Of a stretch of DNA of 64,000 nt, positions 51,723-60,936 are shown piece after piece. The DNA is taken from contig NZ_BBWQ01000005.1 of the NCBI RefSeq assembly GCF_001463885.1, forward strand, positions 186,001-250,000, read 5' to 3'. The position numbers and the translations under genes were made by a program. The DNA comes from Aureimonas altamirensis (GTDB lineage: Bacteria > Pseudomonadota > Alphaproteobacteria > Rhizobiales > Rhizobiaceae). How positions within the stretch are numbered: the first letter of the stretch is position 1; each line of letters opens with the position of its first letter. Under the pieces are notes generated by a model, which did no database searches, was not told the DNA's origin, and worked only from the letters and a program-made list of their open reading frames with translations.

Positions 51723-52433
51723 TTATCTGTCGGTCAGGATCAGGCGGTCGCCGCGAAACTCCACCGAGGCAAGCTGGCCTAGAAAGCTCATGCCCAGCAG
51801 GCCGACGCCGATGGCGTCGTTTTCGGTCACCAGGGCAGATACGTTGCGCCGCTCGATAGGGCCCACCGACACGCTATCCAGCCGCACCATGGCAGCGGAG
51901 GCCACGCCGTTGGCGGTCCGCACCTGTGCGTCGTAGGACAGGCCGTCGACATCGATGCCGACACGCCTTGCGGTATCCCTGTCGAGGGCGACGGTGCTTG
52001 CACCGGTATCCACCAGCACCGGCAACTCCACCCCGTTGATGGTGGCGTCGACGCGGAAGTGGCTGTCGAAACCCCGGCCGACCGAGACCTGGAGGTTGTC
52101 GCCATTGCCGCTTGCAACGATCCGTCCGGGCATCAGGGCGCCAAGCATCCGCTCTCCGACCGAGCGGAATTCGTTGGAGTAGGCATAGACGCCCACCAGC
52201 ACCACGAAGGCTATGACCCATAGAAGGGCGTTGCGGACCGCTTCCGCAAACCGCCCGCGAAAGGCCACGATGACCGTTCCACCCACTGCCGTCAGGATCG
52301 CGCCGAGATAGACGAGCTGCGCGAAGTCATCTTCGCTGAGGCCGGCGATCATACCATCGGTGTTCAGGAGCAGAAGTGCCAGCCCGATGCCCAGAAGGGC
52401 GAGGAGCAGCATAAGCACGCCGCCATTCCTCAT
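51723..52433 (-). CDS. Membrane-bound retropepsin-like aspartic protease (TIGR02281 type)
   Basis: 236 residues. Three hydrophobic segments lie at about 5-23, 40-57 and 70-86. A single aspartic-protease domain of the retroviral type follows, with the catalytic triplet VDTGAST (Asp142) and a second-half LGMSFLGQLASVEFRGDRL. Alphaproteobacterial proteins of this kind are conserved but little studied; they should dimerise at the membrane with the protease domain in the periplasm. It converges on dusA. The target is unknown. Confidence 0.85.
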   Translation of the reverse strand: MRNGGVLMLLLALLGIGLALLLLNTDGMIAGLSEDDFAQLVYLGAILTAVGGTVIVAFRGRFAEAVRNALLWVIAFVVLVGVYAYSNEFRSVGERMLGALMPGRIVASGNGDNLQVSVGRGFDSHFRVDATINGVELPVLVDTGASTVALDRDTARRVGIDVDGLSYDAQVRTANGVASAAMVRLDSVSVGPIERRNVSALVTENDAIGVGLLGMSFLGQLASVEFRGDRLILTDR

Positions 52434-52639
52434 CGGCAGGATTCCGGAAAGCCAAACTTGTGGGGCGGCCTCAAACTGGTCTCCTGCATGGCGTGATGCT
52501 CAGGCGAAGATGTAGGTTGCGCGGCCGCGTCGTGCAAACGCCAGCACCTGCAACTTGCGTAAAGTTGACCGGACATGCACAAGCTTGGCTGCGGCGGCTT
52601 GCGCCCCGCGGCGACAGTGGCATCGACAAGGCACAGAAC

Positions 52640-53122
52640 ATGGATCGGCTCGACAAGAAAATCCTTCGGCTTCTGCAGGCGGACGCAACGCTTGCCGTTG
52701 CCGATATCGCCAAACGCGTCGGGCTTTCCACCACGCCGTGCTGGCGCCGCATCCAGAAGCTGGAAGAAGAGGGCGTCATCCGGCGCCGGGTCGCGATTCT
52801 CGACCCGCAGAAGGTGAATGCCCGCGTTACGGTGTTCGTGTCCGTGCGCACCTCCTCGCACAGCAACGAATGGTTGCTGCGCTTTTCGGAAGTGGTCGCC
52901 GAGTTTCCGGAGGTCGCCGAGTTCTATCGCATGAGCGGCGATGTCGATTACCTGCTGCGCGTGGTGGTGCCCGATATTGCCGCCTATGATGCCTTCTACA
53001 AGAAGCTGATCTCAAGGATCGAGATCCGTGACGTATCGTCTTCTTTCGCGATGGAGCAGATCAAGTACACGACCGAACTGCCCCTCGATTATCTCGTGCT
53101 CGACAAGGATCAGCGCGACTAG
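52640..53122 (+). CDS. Lrp/AsnC-family transcriptional regulator
   Basis: 160 residues from the ATG at 52640. Helix-turn-helix region: LDKKILRLLQADATLAVADI, then KRVGLSTTPCWRRIQKLEEE (about 2-45). The RAM/AsnC effector domain follows at about 65-150 (VTVFVSVRTSSHSNEWLLRF and MSGDVDYLLRVVVPDI). Lrp-type proteins sense amino acids. It converges on the dehydrogenase gene (14 bases between the stops) that follows a polar amino-acid importer, so control of that group is plausible but unproven. Confidence 0.9.
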   Translation: MDRLDKKILRLLQADATLAVADIAKRVGLSTTPCWRRIQKLEEEGVIRRRVAILDPQKVNARVTVFVSVRTSSHSNEWLLRFSEVVAEFPEVAEFYRMSGDVDYLLRVVVPDIAAYDAFYKKLISRIEIRDVSSSFAMEQIKYTTELPLDYLVLDKDQRD

Positions 53123-53136
53123 CGCGCTGCCCCGGG

Positions 53137-54006
53137 CTACCGTTCCAGCCGCGCCAGCAAAGAAGACGTATCCCACCGCGCCCCGCCCATGGCGATGACT
53201 TCGGCGTAGAACTGGTCGATAAGCGCCGTTACCGGAAGCGAAGAGCCATTGGCTTTGGCCTCTTCCAGGCAGATGCCGAGATCCTTGCGCATCCATTCGG
53301 CGGCGAAGCCGAAATCGTACTTCTGCTCGATCATCGTCTTGTGGCGGTTTTCCATCTGCCAGGAGCCGGCGGCACCCTTGGAGATGACGGACACCACCTT
53401 TTCGATGTCGAGGCCGGCATTGCGGCCGAACTGGACCGCCTCTGCCAGGCCCTGGACCAGGCCGGCAATGCAGATCTGGTTCATCATCTTGGCAAGCTGG
53501 CCGGAGCCCACCGGCCCCATCAGCCCGACCATGCGGGCATAGGCGTCGATGACGGGCCTTGCATCTTCGAAGGTCTTTTCGTCGCCGCCCACCATCACGG
53601 TCAGCACGCCGTTTTCGGCACCGGCCTGGCCGCCCGAAACCGGCGCATCCAGAAAGCGGCCACCCGCCTTTTCCACGGCCTCGCCAAGCTCACGGGCAAG
53701 ATGGGCGGAGGCGGTCGTATTGTCGATCAGGACCGCGCCGCCCTTCAAACCCGCAAGGATGCCATCAGCGCCATAGACGACGGAGCGGACATCGTCGTCA
53801 TTGCCGACGCACATGAAAACGTAATCGGCACCCTCTGCCGCTTCGCGCGGTGTTTCGGCCGCGCGGCCGCCGAACGCGTCGGCCCATTTGCGGGCCTTTT
53901 CCACAGTGCGGTTGTAGACGGCGGTCTCGTGGCCACCCTTTCGGGCCAGATGGCCCGCCATCGGATAGCCCATGACGCCGAGGCCGATGAATGCAACTTT
54001 AGCCAT
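53137..54006 (-). CDS. 3-hydroxyisobutyrate-dehydrogenase-family NAD(P) oxidoreductase
   Basis: 289 residues from the ATG at 54006 with AAGGA upstream. An N-terminal Rossmann fold is present (KVAFIGLGVMGYPMAGHLAR), followed by the substrate loop FLDAPVSGGQAGAENG and the catalytic-lysine helix GPVGSGQLAKMMNQICIAG. The beta-hydroxyacid dehydrogenase family oxidises 3-hydroxy acids such as 3-hydroxyisobutyrate, tartronate semialdehyde or 3-hydroxypropionate; I cannot pick one. It lies 78 bases downstream of the importer permease gene on the same strand. Confidence 0.88.
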   Translation of the reverse strand: MAKVAFIGLGVMGYPMAGHLARKGGHETAVYNRTVEKARKWADAFGGRAAETPREAAEGADYVFMCVGNDDDVRSVVYGADGILAGLKGGAVLIDNTTASAHLARELGEAVEKAGGRFLDAPVSGGQAGAENGVLTVMVGGDEKTFEDARPVIDAYARMVGLMGPVGSGQLAKMMNQICIAGLVQGLAEAVQFGRNAGLDIEKVVSVISKGAAGSWQMENRHKTMIEQKYDFGFAAEWMRKDLGICLEEAKANGSSLPVTALIDQFYAEVIAMGGARWDTSSLLARLER

Positions 54007-54084
54007 GCGTTCCTTCCCATGCGACTCGCAGCTTTGCGCCAGCATGGCATGCCGGGCAGGCAGTTTCACGGCCTAATGCCCGAT

Positions 54085-54873
54085 CTAGCGTTTCAGGTGG
54101 CGCGTCAGCCGCTTTTCCACGATCACCGTCAGGTTGCGCACCGTCTCGACGATCAGAAGGTAGATTACCGCCGCCCACACATAGGTCTGGAAATCGTAGG
54201 TCTGGCTGTAGGCCCGCCGCGTGACGCCGAACAGGTCGAAGACCGTGACGATAGCGATGATCGCGGATGTCTTCACCATCAGGATCAGCTCGTTGGCATA
54301 AGGCCGCAAAGCCACCATGAGCGCCTGCGGCAGGATCACCTTGAAGAAGGCGACGGTGCCTGAAAGCCCGAGCGATTTGGCACCTTCCCATTGGCCGGAC
54401 GGAACGCTCTGGATCGCCCCGCGCAGGATTTCCGCCTGGTAGGCCGCGGTGTTGAGAACCATGGCGAAGATGGCGCAAAACCACGCGTCTCGGAAAAACC
54501 ACCAAAGCCCGACCGTTTCGAAGGCCCCCCGGAAGCTGGCGAAGCCGTAATAGATCAAAAAGATCTGCGCGATGAAGGGCGTGCCGCGGAAGAAGCTGAC
54601 GAAGCCGTAGGACAGCGTGCGGCTGATCCGGTTTCTGGACACGCGACCGAAGGCGATGGGCACCGACAGTGCCGCGCCGAAGATGAAGGAGATGAAGACG
54701 AACTGGATCGTGACCCAGAGCCCATCCAGATAGCGCCCACCATAACGCTCGAACAAGGTAGGGTTGTAGGCGGAATAGAGATACCAGACCAGGGCCGCCG
54801 CTGCGAGCACCCAGAACGCCAGCGCCGCGATGCCGATGAGGCCCGGTCGCTGCCGGACGGTCGAGGCGCTCAT
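54085..54873 (-). CDS. Polar amino-acid ABC transporter permease (HisM-type)
   Basis: 262 residues. The ATG at 54873 overlaps the stop of the other permease gene (ATGA). Five or so membrane helices are seen, with the EAA-type loop ILRGAIQSVPSGQWEGAKSL and GLSGTVAFFKVILPQAL. It pairs with the HisQ-type partner to form the channel of a polar amino-acid importer. No ATP-binding subunit is encoded beside it. Confidence 0.9.
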   Translation of the reverse strand: MSASTVRQRPGLIGIAALAFWVLAAAALVWYLYSAYNPTLFERYGGRYLDGLWVTIQFVFISFIFGAALSVPIAFGRVSRNRISRTLSYGFVSFFRGTPFIAQIFLIYYGFASFRGAFETVGLWWFFRDAWFCAIFAMVLNTAAYQAEILRGAIQSVPSGQWEGAKSLGLSGTVAFFKVILPQALMVALRPYANELILMVKTSAIIAIVTVFDLFGVTRRAYSQTYDFQTYVWAAVIYLLIVETVRNLTVIVEKRLTRHLKR

Positions 54874-55580
54874 CGGGCCATCACTCCGCGGTTCGACCAC
54901 CGCTCGAGCCGTGCGATGCCGGCGCCGGAAACGAAGGTGAGAATGAGAAACAGCACACAGGCCAACCCGAAGAACAGGAAGGGCTCGCGCGTGACACGCG
55001 CGGCGATGCTGGTCTGCCGCAGGATGTCGGCAAGGCCGATGACGGAGACGAGCGCGGTATCCTTCAGAAGGTTCTGCCAGCAGTTCGAAAGCCCGGGCAG
55101 GGCATGGCGGGCAAGCTGCGGAAAGGTGATCTTGTAGAAGATGGCAAAGCGATGCAGCCCAAGCGAACGCCCCGCTTCGGCCTGGCCCGCCGGTATCGCC
55201 TGGAAGGCCGATAGGAAGACTTCCGAGGCGAAGGCCGAGAAGACCATGCCCAGCGCTATCATGCCGGCAATGAAGCTGGAGATCGTCAGCGCGGGCAGGC
55301 CGGCCGCGCCAAAGGCGGAATTGATGAGCGATTGTCCGCCGTAATAGACGAGAAACAGCGTGAGCAATTCGGGCAGGCCACGGAAGATGGTCGTATAGAT
55401 GTTGGCCGACAGGCGCAGGGCCGGGTCCTCGGCGCGCTTCGCCAGTGCCAGCAGGAGGCCCAACCCAAGGCCCAGCGGCAGCGTGGCCAGCGACAGGGAT
55501 ACGGTGATGCCGACACCGGACAGGATTTCATCACCCCAACCGGCATCGCCATAGGCAAGCAAGGAAAGAACGTCGTTCAT
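54870..55580 (-). CDS. Polar amino-acid ABC transporter permease (HisQ-type)
   Basis: 236 residues with about five membrane helices, starting GVGITVSLSLATLPLGLGLG. The EAA loop is FLSAFQAIPAGQAEAGRSLG then LHRFAIFYKITFPQLAR. It belongs to the HisQ/ArtQ group and forms a heterodimer with the overlapping downstream permease. It follows the binding-protein gene by 60 bases. Confidence 0.9.
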   Translation of the reverse strand: MNDVLSLLAYGDAGWGDEILSGVGITVSLSLATLPLGLGLGLLLALAKRAEDPALRLSANIYTTIFRGLPELLTLFLVYYGGQSLINSAFGAAGLPALTISSFIAGMIALGMVFSAFASEVFLSAFQAIPAGQAEAGRSLGLHRFAIFYKITFPQLARHALPGLSNCWQNLLKDTALVSVIGLADILRQTSIAARVTREPFLFFGLACVLFLILTFVSGAGIARLERWSNRGVMAR

Positions 55581-55640
55581 GGAGAAACCATGTCGGCGGC
55601 AGGGCCGCGCCGGACATCATGCCCGGCGCAGCCCTGCAGC

Positions 55641-56438
55641 TCAGTCGCCGTAGACGTCGAAGTCGAAATACTTGGCCTGCACCTTCTGGTACTCGCCGTT
55701 CTCGCGGATGGCCACGATGGCTTCGTCGAACATGGACTTCAGCTTGTCGCTGCCCTTGCGCAGCGCAATCCCGGCGCCCTGACCGTAGATATCCTCGTTC
55801 ACGGGCATCTGTGCCAGCACTTTGCAGCAGGCGCCCGCGTCGCTCTTGAGCCACTCCGAAAGAACGACGATGTCGTCCGACACCGCGTCGACGCGGCCGT
55901 TTTCGATGTCAAGCTTGTATTCTTCCGCGGTCGGGTACACCCGCACGTCGGCGTCCGGAAAGAAGAACTCCGCTGCCTGCGAGTGCGTCGTGCCGCCCTG
56001 CACGCCGATGACCTTGCCTGCGAGGGCTTCGGGGGTGGCCTCGGTCAGCTCGCTGTCCTTGGGCACAGCGATCGCGCCCGGCGTGTTGTAGTATTTGTTG
56101 GTGAAGAGCACCTGCTCCGAGCGCTCCGGCGTGATCGACATGGAAGCCACGATGGCGTCGAAGCGGCCGTTCTGCAGCGCGGGGATGATGCCGTCCCAGT
56201 CGGACGTCACGAAGGTGCAGGTAACCTGCATCTGCGTGCAGAGCGCCCGGGTGATGTCGATGTCGAATCCCTCGAGTTCACCGGCGGAATTGAGGAAGTT
56301 GAAGGGGGGATAGGCGCCCTCGGTGCCGATCCGGATTTCCGTCCAGGTCTTGTCGGCGTCCGACTCCTGGGCGCTTGCGGGGCCGGCGACGATGGCAAGA
56401 GCCGCGGTGGCCAGGAGTAGCCGGTGAATAAGGTGCAT
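55641..56438 (-). CDS. Polar amino-acid ABC transporter substrate-binding protein (ArgT/HisJ-like)
   Basis: 265 residues with a Sec signal peptide (LLLATAALAIVAGPASA-QES, cleavage near 24). The mature part has the SBP_bac_3 pattern: IRIGTEGAYPPFNFLNSAGE, LEGFDIDITRALCTQMQV, DWDGIIPALQNGRFDAIVAS and MSITPERSEQVLFTNKYYNT. A second-domain Cys pair (GACCKVLAQ) is unusual. The TEGAYPPFN/DWDGIIPAL motifs are those of lysine/arginine/ornithine- or histidine-binding proteins. It heads the importer operon. Confidence 0.9.
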   Translation of the reverse strand: MHLIHRLLLATAALAIVAGPASAQESDADKTWTEIRIGTEGAYPPFNFLNSAGELEGFDIDITRALCTQMQVTCTFVTSDWDGIIPALQNGRFDAIVASMSITPERSEQVLFTNKYYNTPGAIAVPKDSELTEATPEALAGKVIGVQGGTTHSQAAEFFFPDADVRVYPTAEEYKLDIENGRVDAVSDDIVVLSEWLKSDAGACCKVLAQMPVNEDIYGQGAGIALRKGSDKLKSMFDEAIVAIRENGEYQKVQAKYFDFDVYGD

Positions 56439-56539
56439 ATCCCCAAAACCTCATTAAGACGTTGCAATGAGCAGCACTACTTATAAGCGTGCCGCATTAT
56501 TCCGCGATACTGCCTGTTTCGTCGCAAATGGCAACCTAG

Positions 56540-57154
56540 TCATTCGCCCAGTGGGGGCGTCAGATGCGCGCTGGCGGTATGGAGATCGTCGGGCCGGTTG
56601 ACGTTGAAGAATGGGTCTATCCCTTCGCCGGGCCGAAAGTCTTCTACGTCGAAGCCCTGCAAGTGGGCATAGTCCAGCACGGAGCGCCGACAGCCGGGCG
56701 TCTCCAGATAGACGCCGAGCCCGGACAACGCGTCCATCGGCCACAGCGAGGCCGTCGGGTGCAGCCGGCCGCCGCTGCGGGCAATGCGCACGCGCCCCGG
56801 CGACCGCGTCATACGGGCCACGAACTCCTTCGGCAGAAAGGGCGTGTCGGCCGGTGCGAAGAGGATGTGTCCAGCCTGTGGACAACCGGTGGACAGATGC
56901 GCATGCACGGCCTCCATGCCGGCCAGCGGCCCCAGCCTTTCCGGACGCAGATCCGGCGCCAGCGGCAGCCCGAACCGCTCGTACCCTTCGTTCAAGGGGC
57001 TGTTGATGAGCAGTGGATGAACCTGGCCCTCCAGACGCTCGATGACGTAGGCCAGAAGCGGTTTCCCGGCAAGTTCCACCAAGGGTTTGGGCACGTTGGA
57101 TGGCTGCATGCGCGATCCTGCGCCGCCGGCAAGGATGGCGCCGGCAATGGTCAT
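56540..57154 (-). CDS. mobA: Molybdenum cofactor guanylyltransferase (MobA-like)
   Basis: 204 residues from the ATG at 57154, which overlaps the MFS gene stop (ATGA). The nucleotidyltransferase opening AGAILAGGAGSRM is followed by a Lys in NVPKPLVEL. The middle has LAPADTPFLPKEF (magnesium-binding Asp) and the end has DPFFNVNRPDDL, typical for MobA. MobA transfers GMP to molybdopterin to make the guanine dinucleotide form. moaA lies 3.7 kb away on the same strand, supporting this over other NTP transferases. Confidence 0.82.
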   Translation of the reverse strand: MTIAGAILAGGAGSRMQPSNVPKPLVELAGKPLLAYVIERLEGQVHPLLINSPLNEGYERFGLPLAPDLRPERLGPLAGMEAVHAHLSTGCPQAGHILFAPADTPFLPKEFVARMTRSPGRVRIARSGGRLHPTASLWPMDALSGLGVYLETPGCRRSVLDYAHLQGFDVEDFRPGEGIDPFFNVNRPDDLHTASAHLTPPLGE

Positions 57155-58359
57155 GTCCGCAGCCGCCGGAATGCAAGCACGACGCCGGCCGCGCCCAGGG
57201 CCGCCATGAGGATGGCGACGGCTGTCGGAGAATGCGCAAGGTTGGAGGCGAGGGCCGAGGCGGCGGCCCCACCGCCGATCTGCACTGCGCCAAGAAGGCC
57301 GGCCGCCGCGCCCGCGGCCTCTGGCCGGACGGATACGCCGCCGGCCGTCGAGGTGGGAACGGCAAGCCCGTTGCCGAGCCCGACAAAAAGCATCGGCAGG
57401 AACAGGGCGGCTGCCGAAAGATGACCGGACAGGAACAGCGTCAGCGGCGGCAGCGTCGACGCGAAGGTGATGATGGAGCCGACCCGCATCAACCGTTCGA
57501 GACCGAGGCGTGCCGAAAGGCGGCCCGTGATGAAATTGCCGAGTATGTAGCCCATGGAGCAGGCCATGAACCACAGGCCGTACCCTGCCGGGCTCATGCC
57601 GAGCTGATGCGAGGCGATGAACGGTGCGCCCCCGAGGAAGGTGAAGAAGACCGCCGAAACGAGCGTTGCCGTGCCCGCATAACGCCAGAAGCCCGGCGCT
57701 CCGATCAGCAGGCGGTAGGCGCCGAATTGCGCGCGCACGGGCGCGCTCGTCGCCTTCGCGGTTTCCGGAAGATAGGCCCAGATCATCGTCAGGGTCACGA
57801 CGCCGAAGACGACGAGCAGCCAGAAGACGGAGTGCCAGCCGAGAAGGCTGTCCATGACACCGCCGAGCGCCGGTCCGATCAGCGGGGCGACGGCAAGGCC
57901 CATCGTGACGTAGCCGATCATGCTGGCGGCGCGGTCGCGCGGGAACAGGTCGCGCACGACAGCACGCGACAGGGCAATGCCGGTTGCGCTGCCCGCCTGG
58001 ATAACCCGGCCGGCCAGAAAGGCCGCGGCGCTTTCTGCGGCAATGCAGATCAGGGTGCCGGCCAGAAACAGCACCATGCCGGCCAGCATGACGGGACGCC
58101 GCCCATACCGGTCGGACAGGGGGCCGGCGATGAGCTGCACGGCCGCGACCGTCACGAGATACAGCGACAGGCCCAGGGCCACGGTGCCGGGCGCCGCATC
58201 CAGATGCCCCGCAATGGAGGCCATCGACGGAATGAAGATGTTGATGGCCAGCGGCGAAAGCGCCGATGCCAGCATGAGCGCAAGGATGAAGCTGACCGAT
58301 GGCTTGAAGGGCTGCGCCGCCGTCGGCGGCTGCGTCTGCTGGGTGGCTCTCGTATCCAT
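57151..58359 (-). CDS. MFS drug-resistance transporter, Bcr/CflA type
   Basis: 402 residues with about 12 hydrophobic helices. Motif A is present as GPLSDRYGRRPVMLAG (about 80-95), and the Bcr/CflA-specific start (FIPSMASIAGHLDAAPGTVA) and helix-5 region (ALGGVMDSLLGWHSVFWLL) are clear. It is a proton-driven exporter of drugs or metabolites. It is translationally linked to the flanking genes: its ATG shares a base with the upstream transporter stop, and its own stop overlaps the mobA start. Confidence 0.9.
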   Translation of the reverse strand: MDTRATQQTQPPTAAQPFKPSVSFILALMLASALSPLAINIFIPSMASIAGHLDAAPGTVALGLSLYLVTVAAVQLIAGPLSDRYGRRPVMLAGMVLFLAGTLICIAAESAAAFLAGRVIQAGSATGIALSRAVVRDLFPRDRAASMIGYVTMGLAVAPLIGPALGGVMDSLLGWHSVFWLLVVFGVVTLTMIWAYLPETAKATSAPVRAQFGAYRLLIGAPGFWRYAGTATLVSAVFFTFLGGAPFIASHQLGMSPAGYGLWFMACSMGYILGNFITGRLSARLGLERLMRVGSIITFASTLPPLTLFLSGHLSAAALFLPMLFVGLGNGLAVPTSTAGGVSVRPEAAGAAAGLLGAVQIGGGAAASALASNLAHSPTAVAILMAALGAAGVVLAFRRLRT

Positions 58360-59282
58360 CAGTGTACCTGCGCCTTGATAATCTTCACCATGCGGCGGCG
58401 TCGCTCGCGGTAGATGGTGTAGAGACCCGACAAGACCACGATGATGGAGCCGACGCTGGACCAGAAATCCGGCAACTCGCCGAAGACGAGGAAGCCGAGG
58501 ATGATGGCGAAGAGAAGCGCCGTATAGCGGAACGGCGCAACGAAGCCGACATCGCCCCCGCGCAGCGCCGCTACGATCACCACATATCCTGCCGACAGCA
58601 GAAGGGCCGCCGCCGCCATCAGCGCCAGATGCGTGGCGGTGACGGGCGCGACACCGGTAAAGGGCGTCAGGACGGCCCCGAGCACCGTGATGGTTGCCGC
58701 CGTGATGGCTGCGACGGTTATCGAGGACAGGCCCTTCGGCATGCGGCGTGTGGCCAGATCGCGCGCGGCGGAGGTGACGACCGACAGGAGCACGGCGATG
58801 GAATAGATGGAGAAACCCTCCATGCCGGGACGCACGATGATGACCACGCCGATGAAGCCGATGAAGGTGGCGGTCCAGCGCCGCCAGCCCACCGACTCGC
58901 CGAGAAAGAGCGCGGCCCCGACGGTTACCACCAGCGGCAGGGCCTGGTAGATGGCCGAGGCATTGGCGATCGGCATGTTGGCCAGCGCCAGCATGAACAG
59001 GAACGTGGTTCCTGCATCGGCCAGGGTGCGGACGATCAGATACGGGTTCGTCAGTGCGGACAGCGAGGGAAGGGCCTTGCGGTGCCAGGCGATGGCGAAC
59101 AGCAGCAGGCAGACCATCGCGCCCCGGATGGCGATCACCTGGGCGGCCGACATGTCCTGCATGATGATCTTGGTCAGCGTATCGTTGACGACGAACAGCG
59201 CCGTCGAGCCGATCATCATCAGGCTGGCGCGCAGATTGTCTGCGGCGCTTGCCGATTCGACGGTTTGTCTGGCGATGGACAC
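58359..59282 (-). CDS. EamA/DMT-family transporter
   Basis: 307 residues with ten predicted helices in two EamA repeats (about 15-145 and 160-290). Markers are GSTALFVVNDTLTKII at the start and ANASAIYQALPLVVTVGAAL at the end of the first repeat. DMT proteins of this type export amino acids, purines or other metabolites. Substrate is unknown. Its TGA shares a base with the following MFS start. Confidence 0.88.
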   Translation of the reverse strand: MSIARQTVESASAADNLRASLMMIGSTALFVVNDTLTKIIMQDMSAAQVIAIRGAMVCLLLFAIAWHRKALPSLSALTNPYLIVRTLADAGTTFLFMLALANMPIANASAIYQALPLVVTVGAALFLGESVGWRRWTATFIGFIGVVIIVRPGMEGFSIYSIAVLLSVVTSAARDLATRRMPKGLSSITVAAITAATITVLGAVLTPFTGVAPVTATHLALMAAAALLLSAGYVVIVAALRGGDVGFVAPFRYTALLFAIILGFLVFGELPDFWSSVGSIIVVLSGLYTIYRERRRRMVKIIKAQVH

Positions 59283-59395
59283 GCGGTCACCTGGCGCGGA
59301 GGGCGGATGGAGCAGGCGCCGCGAACTCCCTCCCTGGTCATGAGTCCCCGGCGATAATCAGGCTTACTTCGCTTTTTGGGCGATGACGAGCCACC

Positions 59396-59433
59396 GCCAA
59401 AAAAAATGCCGCTGCAACAGGCAGCGGCATTTT
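59396..59433 (-). terminator. Rho-independent terminator of the glycine-zipper lipoprotein gene
   Basis: On the minus strand a 13-bp stem (59433-59421 pairing with 59415-59403, core ATGCCGCTGC/GCAGCGGCAT) with a 5-base loop is followed by a run of eight T (59406-59399). It starts about 22 bases after the stop. This is the cleanest intrinsic terminator in the window. Confidence 0.92.
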
Positions 59434-59454
59434 CGAGCGATAGGGAAAAGACCC

Positions 59455-59667
59455 TTAGTAGGTGTTGCGGCCGATCAACGCGCCTGCACCTGCGCCGCCG
59501 AGGCCGCCGATGAGGGCACCCGTGCCGCCACCCACTGCATTGCCGACTGCCGCGCCGCCGACACCGCCGATTGCCGCGCCGCTGACCGTACGTTCGGTCT
59601 GCGTGCAGCCTGCGGTGATCATCACGACGGCGGCCAGCGCCAGAACCGGCTTCAAAGTCTTCTTCAT
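59455..59667 (-). CDS. Small glycine-zipper lipoprotein
   Basis: 70 residues with a well-placed AAGGAG upstream. A lipoprotein signal peptide is clear: MKKTLKPVLALAAVVMITAG followed by Cys21 at the lipobox. The mature 50 residues are a glycine zipper: AAIGGVGGAAVGNAVGGG, then ALIGGLGGAGAGALIG, alternating small residues that form a membrane-inserting helix pair. Such proteins sit in the outer membrane and are often stress-induced. An EcfG-type promoter upstream and a strong terminator make it a single-gene unit. Confidence 0.88.
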   Translation of the reverse strand: MKKTLKPVLALAAVVMITAGCTQTERTVSGAAIGGVGGAAVGNAVGGGTGALIGGLGGAGAGALIGRNTY

Positions 59668-59731
59668 CCTTACGGAACTCCTTATGGAATTTGGCTAAAG
59701 CCGCGCGTGGCGACCGTTCATCGGTTTTTAG

Positions 59732-59756
59732 AACGGCGGTGTCCCCCACGCGTTCC
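59732..59756 (-). promoter_or_regulatory. EcfG-type general-stress promoter
   Basis: Read on the minus strand, GGAAC (59756-59752) is followed by exactly 16 bases and CGTT (59735-59732). This is the full alphaproteobacterial EcfG consensus, GGAAC-N16/17-CGTT. It lies 65 bases before the lipoprotein ATG, leaving a leader of about 55-60 bases. Confidence 0.75.
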
Positions 59757-59813
59757 AACACGTAAACTTGTATCCCGAATGCGCGCAAAATGCGGCGATT
59801 GGGCGCGGAGCCG

Positions 59814-60809
59814 TCAACCGCCGGTAACGGACATCGTACGGGAAACGGCCGGTTGCCGCGTCTGCCTGTCGATCACGAAGTCATGTCCCTTGGGCTTGCG
59901 CAGGATGGCGTCGTCGATCACGCGATGAAGCAGCTCGTCGCCTTCGGACGCGCGCAACGGGCCGCGCAGGTCGGCCGCATCGTCCTGGCCGAGGCACATA
60001 TACAGCGTGCCCGTGCAGGTGATGCGGACGCGGTTGCAGCTTTCGCAGAAATTATGGGTCATCGGCGTGATGAAGCCCAATCGCCCGCCGGTTTCCGCAA
60101 TGTCGAAGTAGCGGGACGGCCCGCCTGTCCGGTGGTTCGACTCCGTCAGGGTAAAGCCGTGCCGGGCGGCAAGATCGTGACGCAGCATGGACAGGGGAAG
60201 GTAACTGTCGGTCCGGTCCTCGCCTATGTCGCCCATCGGCATCGTTTCGATGAGGGTCAGGCCGAGGCCGAGCCCGTGGGCCCAGCGGATCATGTCCGGA
60301 ATTTCGCCCTGGTTGAAGTTCTTCAGCGCGACGGTGTTGATCTTGACGTCGATGCCGGCGCGCCGTGCTGCGGCGATGCCATCCATCACGCGGTCGAATT
60401 CACCGCGGCGGGTGATCATGCGGAACTTGTCGGGATCGAGCGTATCGAGGGAAACGTTCAGCCGGCGCACGCCGCAGGCCGCAAGCTCGTCCGCATGGGC
60501 GGCCAGTTGCGTGCCGTTGGTGGTCAGCGTCAGCTCCGACAGGGCGCCGCTATCCAGATGCCGCGACAGGCTGCGCACCAGCGACATCACGTTCTTGCGC
60601 ACAAGCGGCTCGCCGCCCGTCAGCCGAAGGCGCTTGACGCCGCGCTCGACGAAGGCGGTGCACAGCCGGTCCAGCTCCTCGAGCGTCAGCAGCTCGCGGC
60701 GCGGCAGAAACTCCATATGCTCGGACATGCAGTACACGCAGCGCAGGTCGCACCGGTCCGTTACCGACACACGCAGATACGAAATCTGCCGTCCGAAAGG
60801 ATCGATCAT
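59814..60809 (-). CDS. moaA: GTP 3',8-cyclase (molybdenum cofactor biosynthesis protein A)
   Basis: 331 residues from the ATG at 60809; a start 81 bases upstream is possible, since some rhizobial MoaA have such N-terminal tails. Radical SAM cluster: Cys20, Cys24 and Cys27 in [11 protein letters not shown]. The second cluster lies in [14 protein letters not shown] near 250-262. Both ends are typical: [18 protein letters not shown] and the C-terminal Gly-Gly (VTGG). It converts GTP to 3',8-cyclo-dihydro-GTP, the first step of molybdopterin synthesis. It is divergent from the DUF971 gene. Confidence 0.94.
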   Translation of the reverse strand: MIDPFGRQISYLRVSVTDRCDLRCVYCMSEHMEFLPRRELLTLEELDRLCTAFVERGVKRLRLTGGEPLVRKNVMSLVRSLSRHLDSGALSELTLTTNGTQLAAHADELAACGVRRLNVSLDTLDPDKFRMITRRGEFDRVMDGIAAARRAGIDVKINTVALKNFNQGEIPDMIRWAHGLGLGLTLIETMPMGDIGEDRTDSYLPLSMLRHDLAARHGFTLTESNHRTGGPSRYFDIAETGGRLGFITPMTHNFCESCNRVRITCTGTLYMCLGQDDAADLRGPLRASEGDELLHRVIDDAILRKPKGHDFVIDRQTRQPAVSRTMSVTGG

Positions 60810-60936
60810 ACTGCCGTTCCGGCTGGGGGTCGGCGCAAGGGCCGCTGCTGGGGACACGATGCTTCCTGTTCTTCTGCCTGTTGTCAGCAATGTGGAAGGG
60901 CGTTACCCCATGGTCAAGATCGGTACGGAGAGTTGT

